Shown in pieces: positions 9,114-18,243 of a stretch of DNA of 64,000 nt. The stretch lies in assembly GCF_021654455.1 (NCBI RefSeq), contig NZ_AP024276.1:1488001-1552000 (forward strand), read 5' to 3'. The notes below the pieces were generated by a model. The model did no database searches. It saw only the letters and a program-made list of their open reading frames with translations, and was not told where the DNA came from. Position numbers and translations under genes: made by a program. Origin of the DNA: Streptococcus parasuis. Lineage in GTDB: Bacteria; Bacillota; Bacilli; Lactobacillales; Streptococcaceae. The stretch's first letter is position 1. The number at the start of each line of letters is the position of its first letter.

Positions 9114-9923
9114 ATGATAGCAACAGGAAAAAATATCATTGCCATTATTGAATCCAATATGGACGAAATGACTGAGTTGGAACAAGAAATTGCCCGCTAT
9201 TTCACGCAATTGGATCCTGTTGATGCAGATTTAACATTGGAGTTCACTACAGCCACTCTTCACGTTTCACCATCTGCACTCACACGATTCGCTAAAAAAT
9301 GCGGTTTCTCAGGTTATAGAGAATTTGTTTTCACCTATCAAAAAGATCACCAGCATTTGTTAAAACATTTCGACCATATTCAGCGTAGCCTAACTAAAAA
9401 AGTGTTGATTGATTATGATCAAATATTGGCAGCTACCAATAACCTAGTGGATGAAGAAAAGCTAGAAGAAATTGCAACATTAATTGACAACAGCAAGCGC
9501 GTCTACTTCTATGGAATCGGTAGTTCAGGTTTAGTTGCAATGGAAATCAAATCACGCTTTATGAGACTTGGAGTGGTATGTGATGCGATTACGGATAAAA
9601 ATAATTTAATCTGGACAACCACTATTCTTGATTCTTCTTGTTTGGTCATTGGTTTATCATTATCTGGCCAAACAGAGGAGGTTATGGAACATTTGGATTT
9701 GGCAGCTCAAAAAGGAGCCGCTACCGCTCTTCTCACAACTAAAACATTTTCAACCACTCAGACCCATAAAATTATCCCGGTCGCTTCCGTACGGAATTTA
9801 AATTATGGCAATCGGATTTCACCTCAAATACCACTACTCATCATGCTGGATATTATCTACGCCTACTTCCAAGCCATTGACCGAGAAAAGAAAGAAACGA
9901 TTTTTAAACAAACAATCATATAA
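9114..9923 (+). CDS. MurR/RpiR family transcriptional regulator (candidate sialic acid regulator)
   Basis: A 269-aa regulator with an N-terminal RpiR helix-turn-helix (residues about 1-78, including HVSPSALTRFAKKCGFSGYREF) and a C-terminal SIS sugar-phosphate-binding domain (about 105-240, including YFYGIGSSGLVAMEI and SLSGQTEEVM). SIS domains of this family sense phosphorylated amino sugars. It converges on the sialic acid operon, and NanR-type regulators of Firmicutes belong to this family, so regulation of that operon is a reasonable inference. A palindrome upstream of nanE (18159-18174) is a candidate operator. Confidence 0.85.
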   Translation: MIATGKNIIAIIESNMDEMTELEQEIARYFTQLDPVDADLTLEFTTATLHVSPSALTRFAKKCGFSGYREFVFTYQKDHQHLLKHFDHIQRSLTKKVLIDYDQILAATNNLVDEEKLEEIATLIDNSKRVYFYGIGSSGLVAMEIKSRFMRLGVVCDAITDKNNLIWTTTILDSSCLVIGLSLSGQTEEVMEHLDLAAQKGAATALLTTKTFSTTQTHKIIPVASVRNLNYGNRISPQIPLLIMLDIIYAYFQAIDREKKETIFKQTII

Positions 9924-9958
9924 AAAATGAACAGTTCCATTTGGCTGTTCATTTTTTG
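9922..9958. terminator. Bidirectional terminator between rpiR-type gene and nan operon
   Basis: A 13-bp perfect stem, AAAAAATGAACAG (9922-9934) against CTGTTCATTTTTT (9945-9957), with A and T runs at both ends, able to work for both converging transcripts. Confidence 0.85.
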
Positions 9959-10067
9959 TATAGAGTCGAATGAATTAGTATTCACTAAAGGAACTGAGGT
10001 GCTAGCAATACTAGTGTAAGCCAAGCCGAAAACATCGATGTATCAAAGTTCATTCAACTGATTTTAC

Positions 10068-11030
10068 TTACGAAAAGTTTGTACCCAGAAGGTAATCGAA
10101 TACATAATCATTTACTTGAACATTGAGTGCATCATGACCATAATCCGGTAAAATTCTCATTTCCTTTGTCGTCTCAAGACGATTGAAAATAGCAAATTGA
10201 GTAGATGGAGGACAGACTGCATCTTCTAAACCAGTGACCATCGCAACTGGACACTGAATCCGGTGGGCTAGGTTTTTGACGTCTATATAATCTAGGACTG
10301 ATAAAATCTTAGCCTCGGTTCGATGAAATGGGTCGGAATATTTAAAATAACGAAAGAGTTCATCATAGGCCTCACTATTGTTGCCCAATTCTAAAACACG
10401 CTTAAAATCTGATAAAAATGGATAGACTGCCACTGTCTTAGATAGGGTTGGATATAAAGCCGCTGCCACCAAAGCCAGTGCTCCACCTTGAGAAGCACCA
10501 TAACTCATTAGCCGTGTCTCATCCACAAAATCAAAGCGAGCCACAAGTTGAATCATTTGGTACACATCTAGGTACACATCCTTGTAGAAAAGATGTTTTG
10601 GTCCCTGCAACATACCACGGATTACTTGTCCTTTGACTGTTAGCCCTTCAAATTGCCCCAAGTCCTGAGAACGACCTGCTTGCCCTCGGACATCCATCGC
10701 CACTACTCCGAGACCTCCAGCAGTAAATTTCAATAATTCTGTCCAGTCTGGACCTTGACCCTGGTAGCCATGGAAATAAAACAAAATAGGGAGGGGTCTA
10801 GGCTCTTTCGGAAACAGACATTTTGCAAAGATTGTTGATCCGTTGGTTCCTGTAAACCATAATTCCGAACAATTCATACCAGCTAGACCAACTGGCTTTT
10901 CAATCAATTGATAATCTGGTAGATCAGGCAAAGAGTTTAGTTGCTCTTGCCAAAAACTGTCAAAATCAGCTGGTACTTCGTGACGCCCCCTGTATGCTTG
11001 CATCGTCTCCAAGGTCATTGTTTCAATCAT
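10068..11030 (-). CDS. Acetyl esterase, CE7/AXE1 (cephalosporin-C deacetylase) family
   Basis: A 320-aa alpha/beta hydrolase without signal peptide. The nucleophile elbow is GASQGG, and the likely Asp and His of the triad lie in TGLEDAVCPP and DYGHDAL. CE7 enzymes remove acetyl groups from small esters and sugars. As the last gene of the sialic acid operon it may deacetylate O-acetylated sialic acid or amino sugars after uptake; that role is inferred, although a similar AXE1 gene accompanies pneumococcal sialic acid genes. A good GAAGGGGG site precedes the ATG at 11030, which overlaps the kinase gene by 8 bp. Confidence 0.85.
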   Translation of the reverse strand: MIETMTLETMQAYRGRHEVPADFDSFWQEQLNSLPDLPDYQLIEKPVGLAGMNCSELWFTGTNGSTIFAKCLFPKEPRPLPILFYFHGYQGQGPDWTELLKFTAGGLGVVAMDVRGQAGRSQDLGQFEGLTVKGQVIRGMLQGPKHLFYKDVYLDVYQMIQLVARFDFVDETRLMSYGASQGGALALVAAALYPTLSKTVAVYPFLSDFKRVLELGNNSEAYDELFRYFKYSDPFHRTEAKILSVLDYIDVKNLAHRIQCPVAMVTGLEDAVCPPSTQFAIFNRLETTKEMRILPDYGHDALNVQVNDYVFDYLLGTNFS

Positions 11031-11931
11031 GGTTGCCCCCTTCTTTCAATCCTTGTTTTTGGGCAAAATGATAGAAAGCTCCCAACATTCCAGCTGCATT
11101 TTCATGCTCAGCGAATGCAATACGTGTTTTTTCCATCAAACTTGGTAAGAGATGGCGTCGAAGTGCTTCATTCAAAATGGGTTCCAAATACCCTTTTTGA
11201 GCCATGATACCTCCACCTAATATGACGACCTCAGGATTGACAACATAGGTTATGGTTGCAATTCCCTTACCCAAATAATCAACTAATTGATGAATGGCTG
11301 CCTGACACTTGGTATTTCCTGTCTTTGCTTCTTCAAAAATCCGATAACCATCCCATTCAGAACTGTCATCTCCATGTAGTTCGGCAACATGTTTTATCAA
11401 GGCTGTGGTAGAGGCAATATCTTGAAAAGCCCCTTCAGCTAATGGCAAATAACCGACTTCGCAGGCTGCATTGCTAGAACCATGGTAGATTTGTTTATCA
11501 ATTAAAAGACATCCTCCAATACCTGTTCCAATCGTCAAACAGAGACTAATCTGACTATCTTTACCAGCTCCCGAGATCCCTTCTGCCAGACCCGCACAAT
11601 TCACATCATTCTCTATTTCACATGGTATCCCAAAATCTGCCTCGATTTCTTTTTTAAACTGGGTACCTGCATAGTTTGGAATCTGTGGTCCCGAATAGAA
11701 AATTTCACCCTTGTCAGGATCGACCATCCCAGCCGAAGAAATGGCAACTCCTTCTAAAGGAACATTTTTTTGGTAGGCTTTCACCAAATCTTTCACAGTC
11801 TGTAAAATATGTGGACCACCTAAATAGGCATGACTATCGATTTTATGCTGTTCAACAATAACGCCATCTTGATTGATGAGACCATACTTGATTTGAGTCC
11901 CTCCAATATCTATCGCCAAATAAAATGTCAT
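11023..11931 (-). CDS. nanK: ROK family kinase, probable N-acetylmannosamine kinase
   Basis: A 302-aa sugar kinase of the ROK family. The ATP-phosphate motif is AIDIGGTQIKYGL at residues 6-18 and the sugar-binding/catalytic region is IENDVNCAGLAE, with the Asp acting as base. The usual ROK zinc motif CxCGxxGCxE is missing; the segment reads HGSSNAACEVGYLP instead. Placed between nanA and the esterase with nanE in the same operon, it most likely phosphorylates ManNAc to ManNAc-6-P. The symbol rests on context. Confidence 0.85.
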   Translation of the reverse strand: MTFYLAIDIGGTQIKYGLINQDGVIVEQHKIDSHAYLGGPHILQTVKDLVKAYQKNVPLEGVAISSAGMVDPDKGEIFYSGPQIPNYAGTQFKKEIEADFGIPCEIENDVNCAGLAEGISGAGKDSQISLCLTIGTGIGGCLLIDKQIYHGSSNAACEVGYLPLAEGAFQDIASTTALIKHVAELHGDDSSEWDGYRIFEEAKTGNTKCQAAIHQLVDYLGKGIATITYVVNPEVVILGGGIMAQKGYLEPILNEALRRHLLPSLMEKTRIAFAEHENAAGMLGAFYHFAQKQGLKEGGNHD

Positions 11932-11943
11932 ATAGGACCTCCA

Positions 11944-12861
11944 TTATAGGAACTCTTCCTTGGTCTGTCTAATTAGTGCTGCAGCATCCTTTGCGATATC
12001 TTTGTCTTCTTCCGTCAATGCAGATAAAGGTGCACGAACAGAACCGATATTCAGATTTTCGTTGATCCTAAGCACCTCCTTAATGACCGCATACATGTGC
12101 CCATGTCCAGAAACTAATTTCCCAATGATGATATTAATCCGTGCTTGTAAGGCCCGCGCCTTGTCAAAGTCATTTTGCGCAATGAATTCATTCAAGGCTA
12201 AGAATAATTCTGGCATAGCACCATAAGTACCACCGATACCTCCACCAGCACCCATCATTCGGCCACCAAGAAATTGTTCATCTGGACCATTAAAAACAAT
12301 ATAGTCTGGACCAGCAATACTGATAAAGGTATCAATATCTTGTACAGGCATTGATGAATTTTTCACCCCTATCACGCGAGGGTTCTTTAACATTTCCTTA
12401 TAGAGACTAGGTGTCAATGTCACTCCAGCCAATTGCGGAATATTATAAATCATGAAATCCGTCTGTGGTGCAGCCTCACTGATGCCATTCCAATAATCAG
12501 CAATACTATATTCAGGAAGTCGGAAATAAATCGGTGGAATCGCCGCAATGGCATCAACTCCCCATTCTTCAGAGTGGCGAGCTAATTCCTGGCTGTCTTT
12601 CAGATTATTACATGCAACGTGGTTGATAATGGTCAGTTTTCCTTTAGCCTCCGACATGACTGCCTCGAGAATCTGTTTCCGATCCGCCACACTCTGATAA
12701 ATACATTCCCCAGATGAACCATTTACATAAAGCCCCTTCACCCCTTTGTCTATAAAGTAACGAGTCAAGGCCTTTACACGGTCAGAATCAATTTCACCAT
12801 CCTCACCATAACAGGCATAAAAGGCAGGGATTATCCCCTTATATTTTTCTAAATTACGCAT
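11944..12861 (-). CDS. nanA: N-acetylneuraminate lyase
   Basis: Splits N-acetylneuraminate into ManNAc and pyruvate. It is a 305-aa TIM barrel of the DapA/NAL family with the pyruvate-binding GSSGE motif near residue 50, the catalytic tyrosine in FMIYNIPQLAG and the Schiff-base lysine in RVIGVKNSS. The GIGGTYGAMPE segment is also typical of the family. It sits 12 bp upstream of the kinase gene. Substrate is supported by the whole operon rather than by this sequence alone. Confidence 0.93.
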   Translation of the reverse strand: MRNLEKYKGIIPAFYACYGEDGEIDSDRVKALTRYFIDKGVKGLYVNGSSGECIYQSVADRKQILEAVMSEAKGKLTIINHVACNNLKDSQELARHSEEWGVDAIAAIPPIYFRLPEYSIADYWNGISEAAPQTDFMIYNIPQLAGVTLTPSLYKEMLKNPRVIGVKNSSMPVQDIDTFISIAGPDYIVFNGPDEQFLGGRMMGAGGGIGGTYGAMPELFLALNEFIAQNDFDKARALQARINIIIGKLVSGHGHMYAVIKEVLRINENLNIGSVRAPLSALTEEDKDIAKDAAALIRQTKEEFL

Positions 12862-12964
12862 ATCTTTCCTTTCTTTTCATTGAAACCATCCTTCATTGAT
12901 CCTGTTGGTTTGAGCTAGACTATCAAACTCAATCATCTAAATATGAGTTTCAACAAATTTTCAA

Positions 12965-13591
12965 TTAGTATTTACATTTTAAGATGAATACATATGCCAA
13001 GGTTGCAAAACCAAAGACCACAAAAACTGTCACGGTTAATAAAAAACTCAAGGCATTGATAAACAGAACAAAGGCAACACTAAGCACCAATACTAAGATA
13101 AATAATGTCAAATAAATGTTCTTACTGGCAAGCAAAATAGATATTTTGACAAGATCTGCAAATGACCAAATTTGTCCACTAGCCAAGTAATAGACATAGG
13201 GAAAAATCATCTGGCTGAATAAAAGAATCGCAAAGCAAACTACTCGCAAAAGCTGAATAGGGAAACTAGCTACACCAGAAGTTATCCATAAATCAACGAT
13301 ACAAGTTCCCACTATCAATCCCTCTATTAAGCCTAGCTTAAGTCCAACTGTCCAGTACCGTTTGACCATTCCAAAATAGGTTGACAGAACTGGTATTTTC
13401 CCATATTTTTGAAGCTCCATTAAGCTCGCATTCAAGGCTAAGCGAGCCATTCCAATCGTTACCAACGGTAGACAAGTCACCACAAAACAAATGTTCAATA
13501 GGAAAATAGTAAAACACTTTTCTACTATCAACCAAAAAGGATGATGGACATCAAAAATGGATTGTAAGAATTGACTACTGTTTTTTCTCAT
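12965..13591 (-). CDS. DUF624 (YesL-like) membrane protein
   Basis: A 208-aa protein with about five to six hydrophobic helices and the start MRKNSSQFLQSIFDVHHPFW. YesL/DUF624 proteins are found beside carbohydrate ABC transporters and their function is unknown. I chose the ATG at 13591 because AGGAGG lies seven bases upstream; a longer frame to 13621 lacks support. In this operon it accompanies the sialic acid importer, so an accessory role in uptake is plausible but unproven. Confidence 0.8.
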   Translation of the reverse strand: MRKNSSQFLQSIFDVHHPFWLIVEKCFTIFLLNICFVVTCLPLVTIGMARLALNASLMELQKYGKIPVLSTYFGMVKRYWTVGLKLGLIEGLIVGTCIVDLWITSGVASFPIQLLRVVCFAILLFSQMIFPYVYYLASGQIWSFADLVKISILLASKNIYLTLFILVLVLSVAFVLFINALSFLLTVTVFVVFGFATLAYVFILKCKY

Positions 13592-13605
13592 GGAATGACC
13601 TCCTC

Positions 13606-14058
13606 TCAGTCCTCTATCCATATCTTATAAACACATTTTCTAACCTGGCGCCCTAATCCAGACACTTGATTTGGTAAATGGGCTTCTCCAGGAAAGAAGA
13701 ATGCAAAAAATCGGTTATTAATGACTAAGTCTAATTGCTTTGATGCAGCCAGGAAACCAATGTCGGACGTGATAGAAAATGGTTCTAATTCAGCATTTGT
13801 ATCATAAGCGTAGGAAATGACTTCCTCTCCCGACACAAGAAAATGCAAATCTGCATATCGGCGATGGTATTCAAAGCGGTTAACTGGTTCTACCAGTTCA
13901 TTCTCTTGAACCATATAGAAGACGCGGTCTCCATCCACCTGGTAGCCACCAATATCTTGATGCAAGTAATCAGCAGACTGAATACTTGCAATTGCCTTGT
14001 CAAAATAAGGATCCAACCCCTTATAATGACCAATATTCTCAATTAAATCGTAAATCAT
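13606..14058 (-). CDS. YhcH/YjgK/YiaL (NanQ-like) family protein
   Basis: A 150-aa cupin-like protein of the family formerly called beta-galactosidase subunit beta/EbgC. In E. coli the member NanQ (YhcH) helps sialic acid catabolism, probably as an anomerase. Family landmarks are GGYQVDGDRVFYMVQ and the FEYHRRYADLHFLVSGEE segment with metal-binding His/Glu residues, and AFFFPGEAHLPN near the C-terminus. It lies between permease and DUF624 genes in the sialic acid operon, which supports the same job here. Confidence 0.88.
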   Translation of the reverse strand: MIYDLIENIGHYKGLDPYFDKAIASIQSADYLHQDIGGYQVDGDRVFYMVQENELVEPVNRFEYHRRYADLHFLVSGEEVISYAYDTNAELEPFSITSDIGFLAASKQLDLVINNRFFAFFFPGEAHLPNQVSGLGRQVRKCVYKIWIED

Positions 14059-14104
14059 GATTGCCTCATAAACAATAGTGTATACTGCCGTCTCACACGC
14101 TCTT

Positions 14105-14935
14105 TTATCCCTTGACAGCTCCCATCGTAATCCCTTGTGTGAATGATTTTTGGAAGACTAAGAAGACGGTTACAATTGGTACCGCAGCAAGGGCAGCGCC
14201 AGCCATAATCAAGCCATAGTTGGTTGCCATTTCAGCCTGCATGGTTGCAACACCTAATGAAATGGTTAAATTCTGCCGTGAAGTTAACATCACTAATTGC
14301 ATGAAGTAGTCATTCCAAGAATTGATAAAGGTAAAGATGGCAAGTGCTGCAAAACCGGGTTTTACGATTGGAAAAGCAACGTTCCAAAAAGTAGAAATTT
14401 CACCGCAACCATCAATTTTTGCTGATTCCAAAAGTTCTGTTGGGATATTCTCTGAAAATTGCTTCATGAGGAAAACACCAAACGGCCAGCCAACAAGTGG
14501 TAAAATAACAGCCGCTAAGGTGTCATGGATTCCCATAAAATTGACAATCCGTACCAATGGTACGAGGACAACTTGTTTTGGCAAAGCCATCGCAGCGATA
14601 AATATGGAAAAGAGAATCTTTTGTCCATAGAACCGCTTCTTCGCCAACACGTAGCCCGCTAAAGACGATGTCAAGCAGACCAAAATCATAGTTGTCAACG
14701 AGATGAATACAGAGTTCCACAGCCATTGCAAGGCTGGGTTTTGGACGGTCAACTTGGTGAAATTATCCAAGGTTGGATTAGTCGGCCACCACTGAGGTGG
14801 AATCACGATGGTATCTGGTTGAGATTTGAAGGCACCTGTCATTATCCAATAAAATGGAAAGATAAAGAGAATGGTCAAAAGCAACAAAATAACGGAAGTA
14901 AAAATTGAAAATGGTGTAATCGAGTTCTTTTTCAT
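14105..14935 (-). CDS. Sugar ABC transporter permease (sialic acid importer, SatC-like)
   Basis: A 276-aa CUT1-type inner-membrane permease with six predicted helices and the EAA loop ESAKIDGCGEISTFWNVAFP, which contacts the ATPase. It partners the 298-aa permease encoded 13 bp upstream and the lipoprotein before that, as in pneumococcal SatABC. No dedicated ATPase gene is present in the operon, so a shared MsmK-type ATPase elsewhere is expected, as known for this class. Confidence 0.9.
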   Translation of the reverse strand: MKKNSITPFSIFTSVILLLLTILFIFPFYWIMTGAFKSQPDTIVIPPQWWPTNPTLDNFTKLTVQNPALQWLWNSVFISLTTMILVCLTSSLAGYVLAKKRFYGQKILFSIFIAAMALPKQVVLVPLVRIVNFMGIHDTLAAVILPLVGWPFGVFLMKQFSENIPTELLESAKIDGCGEISTFWNVAFPIVKPGFAALAIFTFINSWNDYFMQLVMLTSRQNLTISLGVATMQAEMATNYGLIMAGAALAAVPIVTVFLVFQKSFTQGITMGAVKG

Positions 14936-14948
14936 CCCAGTCTCCTTT

Positions 14949-15845
14949 CTAATATTCTACGTCATTGCCAAAGATTTTAAATTGTGCAAATGAAATAATG
15001 GCGATTAAGACTGCCAAGAAGACACCCATTGTATTGGCATATCCGTATTCAGACAACTTAAATGCTTTTTCATATAAATAATACATGAGTGTTGATGTGG
15101 AATAGTTTGGTCCTCCAGATGTTAACAGTTGAATCAAAGCGAAACATTGGAAGGAATTGATTGTTGTAATAACTGCAATATAAAGTGTTGTCGGTAAAAG
15201 ACTTGGCCACTTAATATTCCAAAAGACCTGATGCTCTGTTGCACCATCTACACGGGCTGCCTCAACTAAAGAATTATCAATATTTCCCAATGCTGCAATA
15301 TAAAGGATTATCGGTTGCCCAACCGATGTTGTTAGCAAAATAACAATAATAGCTAACAAAGCCCACTGTTTATCTCCAAGCCAAGAGATGTTTTGTTCAA
15401 TAACACCACCTGACTTCAAAACAAAGTTAAGAATCCCTGAAAGGGGGTCATAAATCCATTTCCATACAACTGTCACAGCCACCGAACCAGTTACAACTGG
15501 TAGAAAGAACACTGCACGATAAAACGAACGAGCAATCACATTTTTTTCATATGTCTGCGAAGCTACAAACAGTGAAAAGAAAATAACTACTGGAACGGAC
15601 CCAATGACAATAATCAACGTATTAATCAATGATTTGACAAAAATTGGGTCATTGAACATACGTACATAGTTGTCCAAACCAATAAATGTAAAATCAGTCA
15701 TGGTGTAGTTAAAAAAACTAGTTACAAAGCCCATGACCATTGGAGCTAGGACAAACACAGTAAAGAAGATTAGTACAGGAGCCAAGAAGGCATAGGACAC
15801 TATGGTCTCCCTCATTCTTATTTTATTGATTTGCACCTCGAACAC
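14949..15845 (-). CDS. Sugar ABC transporter permease (sialic acid importer, SatB-like)
   Basis: A 298-aa CUT1 permease of the UgpA/MalF type with six helices and the EAA motif VEAARVDGATEHQVFWNIKWP. It forms the pair with the downstream permease. A stem-loop (15904-15946) separates it from the upstream binding-protein gene, which probably lowers its expression relative to the lipoprotein. The ligand is inferred from the nan genes. Confidence 0.9.
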   Translation of the reverse strand: MFEVQINKIRMRETIVSYAFLAPVLIFFTVFVLAPMVMGFVTSFFNYTMTDFTFIGLDNYVRMFNDPIFVKSLINTLIIVIGSVPVVIFFSLFVASQTYEKNVIARSFYRAVFFLPVVTGSVAVTVVWKWIYDPLSGILNFVLKSGGVIEQNISWLGDKQWALLAIIVILLTTSVGQPIILYIAALGNIDNSLVEAARVDGATEHQVFWNIKWPSLLPTTLYIAVITTINSFQCFALIQLLTSGGPNYSTSTLMYYLYEKAFKLSEYGYANTMGVFLAVLIAIISFAQFKIFGNDVEY

Positions 15846-15903
15846 CTCAATTTCTAATAGGATATAGGTGAAACTAGCTGACTAACTCACCTGTAAGATA
15901 AAA

Positions 15904-15946
15904 TGCTCCTTCTCTACATCATAAAATTGAACTTTGAAAAGGAGCA
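15904..15946 (-). promoter_or_regulatory. Intra-operon stem-loop after the binding-protein gene
   Basis: TGCTCCTT (15904-15911) pairs with AAGGAGCA (15939-15946). On the minus strand the hairpin is followed by TTTTAT, a weak terminator or mRNA-stabilising structure between the lipoprotein and permease genes. Confidence 0.55.
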
Positions 15947-15957
15947 CAGTTGTTATA

Positions 15958-17274
15958 TTATTTGATTGTTGCGTTAGCTTTTTCAGTAAAGTCTTTCAAT
16001 GCTGTTGTTGCATCGGTTTCACCATTCGACACTGATTGAAGCATTGGGAACCATAGAGTTCTCATTTCAGCAAAGCCATCAATTGTATTGTAGTATGGAG
16101 AATAGTATTCAGTCCATTTACTAATCATAGCCATGCGCTCATCACTGTACAATTCACCAAATGAGGTACGAACTGGGAAGGCACCTGTACGAACTACGTT
16201 TTTAGGACCCCATTCTGCATCATCAGCGATAAATTGAATAAATTTCTTAGCAGCCGCTACTCGAGCTTCATCACCATTATTAAATACTGCAAAACCATTG
16301 ACAAGGTATTCAAGATCTGCTTTTCCATCTTCAGAAGGGAATGGCACTTCTAACACTTCTACTTTTGAAGCTTCTAACAATTGTTGTTGGATACCATTTT
16401 GAGATGGTGCCCAAAGAATAGTGTATGATGTTTGCCCATTTGCAAAGTTTTGAATATCATCACCACCAGCATATTGTGAACCATTCATCATGTAGCCATC
16501 TTTGATCCAACCTGCAACTTTATCTAGAGCCTTAATCATTTGTTCAGAATCAGTTGTGTATTTGGTCACAGCTTCATCTGTAATACTACCACTGTATAAG
16601 TTTGCAAGGAAGGCACGGGTACCTTGGTCGCCACCTTGTCCATTTGAGAAAAGAGAGCCTGGGTTGTAGCCCTTATCTTTCAGAGCCTTGATTACTTTTT
16701 CAAAATCATCTGTAGTCCAACCATCTTTTACAAGCTCAAGTACACCTGCATCTTCAAGCATTGCTTTGTTTAATGCCATATAGAACGGTGCAGAACTGAT
16801 GGGATACATATAAGCAGTATCTCCTGCCTTAGATGCTTGAATAATATTATCATTATTGACATCTTTAACATATTCGTCGGTGAAGAGATCGTTCAAATCT
16901 GCAAGTTTACCATTTTTTCCATAGGTAATGATCCTACCAGGAGCATCAAAAAGCACATCTGGAGCTGTACCAGCTTCAATAGCTGTTGTAATTTTTTCAG
17001 GTCCTGAAGTAAAATCGATGGTTTCCAATTTTACAGTAATGTCTGGGTTTGCTTCTTGGAAAGCATCTATGATTTTCTGTTCATATGTCCCCACACCATC
17101 ATCAGTATTTTCCTGTGTAAATACTGGGAAGGCCCACCAAGTAATCTCTGTTTTTCCAGCAGTATCACCAGATTCCGATGAACTAGCTGTCGATTCACTT
17201 GAACTTGAACCACAAGCTGCAAGTGATAGAACTGCAGCACCTGCCAACAATGAATGGATGATTTTTTTCATCAT
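15958..17274 (-). CDS. satA: Extracellular solute-binding lipoprotein (sialic acid importer, SatA-like)
   Basis: A 438-aa SBP_bac_1 family protein. The signal peptide [21 protein letters not shown] ends in lipobox LAAC, so the mature lipoprotein would be anchored at Cys21, followed by a serine-rich linker. The body carries the aromatic-rich binding-protein fold expected for CUT1 sugars. Two adjacent ATG codons open the frame; I kept the first. Together with two permeases and nanE/nanA it is the ligand receptor of a sialic acid importer. Ligand specificity is inferred from context. Confidence 0.9.
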   Translation of the reverse strand: MMKKIIHSLLAGAAVLSLAACGSSSSESTASSSESGDTAGKTEITWWAFPVFTQENTDDGVGTYEQKIIDAFQEANPDITVKLETIDFTSGPEKITTAIEAGTAPDVLFDAPGRIITYGKNGKLADLNDLFTDEYVKDVNNDNIIQASKAGDTAYMYPISSAPFYMALNKAMLEDAGVLELVKDGWTTDDFEKVIKALKDKGYNPGSLFSNGQGGDQGTRAFLANLYSGSITDEAVTKYTTDSEQMIKALDKVAGWIKDGYMMNGSQYAGGDDIQNFANGQTSYTILWAPSQNGIQQQLLEASKVEVLEVPFPSEDGKADLEYLVNGFAVFNNGDEARVAAAKKFIQFIADDAEWGPKNVVRTGAFPVRTSFGELYSDERMAMISKWTEYYSPYYNTIDGFAEMRTLWFPMLQSVSNGETDATTALKDFTEKANATIK

Positions 17275-17326
17275 TCTTCTCCTTTATTATTATTTTTCCC
17301 CTCAGGGAGCATTTGATAACCGTTGA

Positions 17327-18028
17327 TTACTTCCGCAAAACGTTAATAAATCGTTCTGCAATTTCTTTTGGACGTGTAATGGCACCCCCTACAACAATAC
17401 CAGCAACACCTAAATCGTGTATTTGTTTTACTTCATGTGGATAGTGGATTTTTCCTTCTGCAATCACGTCCATACCTGCTTGACAAAGCTGATCTACCAA
17501 CTCAATGTCAGGGCCATCATCCTGTCTACTGTATGAAGTATAACCAGATAAGGTTGTTCCCACGAAATCAATCCCAGCTTGATAAGCAACAAGACCTTCT
17601 TCAAACGTTGAAATATCAGCCATGAATAATTGGTTGGGATACTTTTCTTTGATTTGATGAATGAATTCTTCAATCGTCAGTCCATCAAAGCGTTCTCTCT
17701 TGGTACAATCGAGAGCGATGACCTCGATATCAAGAGCTGCCAACTCGTCTACTTCTCGCATTGTAGCAGTGATAAATGGCTCTTGTGGAGGATAATCTCG
17801 CTTGATAATTCCGATAATTGGTAAAGTTGTTACCTCTTTTATTTCTTTGATATCTCGAACGCTATTGGCCCGAATACCTACAGCTCCAGCCTCCTGGGCT
17901 GCTTTAACCAACAGAGGCATCACACCGCCTTCCTCCGTATATAGAGGTTCCCCTGGTAGGGCTTGGCAAGAGACAATAATTCCATCTTTTATCTGCTCTT
18001 TTAATTCTTCCTTGCTGATGCTAGCCAT
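17327..18028 (-). CDS. nanE: N-acetylmannosamine-6-phosphate 2-epimerase
   Basis: Converts ManNAc-6-P to GlcNAc-6-P, linking sialic acid breakdown to amino-sugar metabolism. It is a 233-aa TIM barrel with family landmarks [28 protein letters not shown] and the C-terminal phosphate-binding [12 protein letters not shown]. It is the first gene of the operon, 96 bp from the mapped promoter motifs, and precedes the binding-protein gene by 52 bp. Confidence 0.95.
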   Translation of the reverse strand: MASISKEELKEQIKDGIIVSCQALPGEPLYTEEGGVMPLLVKAAQEAGAVGIRANSVRDIKEIKEVTTLPIIGIIKRDYPPQEPFITATMREVDELAALDIEVIALDCTKRERFDGLTIEEFIHQIKEKYPNQLFMADISTFEEGLVAYQAGIDFVGTTLSGYTSYSRQDDGPDIELVDQLCQAGMDVIAEGKIHYPHEVKQIHDLGVAGIVVGGAITRPKEIAERFINVLRK

Positions 18029-18056
18029 TATGTCACTCCTTTCTGTTCCGGATCCG

Positions 18057-18104
18057 AGATAGCGCTTACATGATTTATTATATAATATTATATTTAATTT
18101 TCAA
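18057..18104 (-). promoter_or_regulatory. nan operon promoter with overlapping cre site
   Basis: On the minus strand: -35 TTGAAA (18099-18104), 16-nt spacer, -10 TATAAT (18077-18082). TGTAAGCGCTATCT at 18057-18070 matches the CcpA consensus TGWAANCGNTWNCA at 13 of 14 positions and would cover the start point, giving glucose repression. The match is seen; repression is inferred. Confidence 0.75.
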
Positions 18105-18158
18105 TATCCTTCATTCACTTAGAATCTAATTTCAATTTTTGTCAAAATGGACAAGTTC

Positions 18159-18174
18159 CTGAAAGTAGTTTCAG
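18159..18174. promoter_or_regulatory. Candidate operator upstream of nan promoter
   Basis: Perfect inverted repeat CTGAAA-GTAG-TTTCAG, about 55 bp upstream of the -35 box. TGAAA/TTTCA half-sites are of the kind bound by RpiR-family regulators. Binding by the neighbouring RpiR protein is a guess. Confidence 0.4.
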
Positions 18175-18216
18175 ACAGGTCTTTTTTCAGATGCTGGAGG
18201 TTTTTCAAATTTGGCA

Positions 18217-18243
18217 AATAAAAAAACCAGCTTTTACTGGTTT
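18217..18243 (-). terminator. Terminator of the HAD/GntR transcript
   Basis: AAACCAG/CTGGTTT stem (18224-18230 and 18237-18243) followed on the minus strand by a T-run; it overlaps the stop codon of the HAD gene. Confidence 0.75.
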
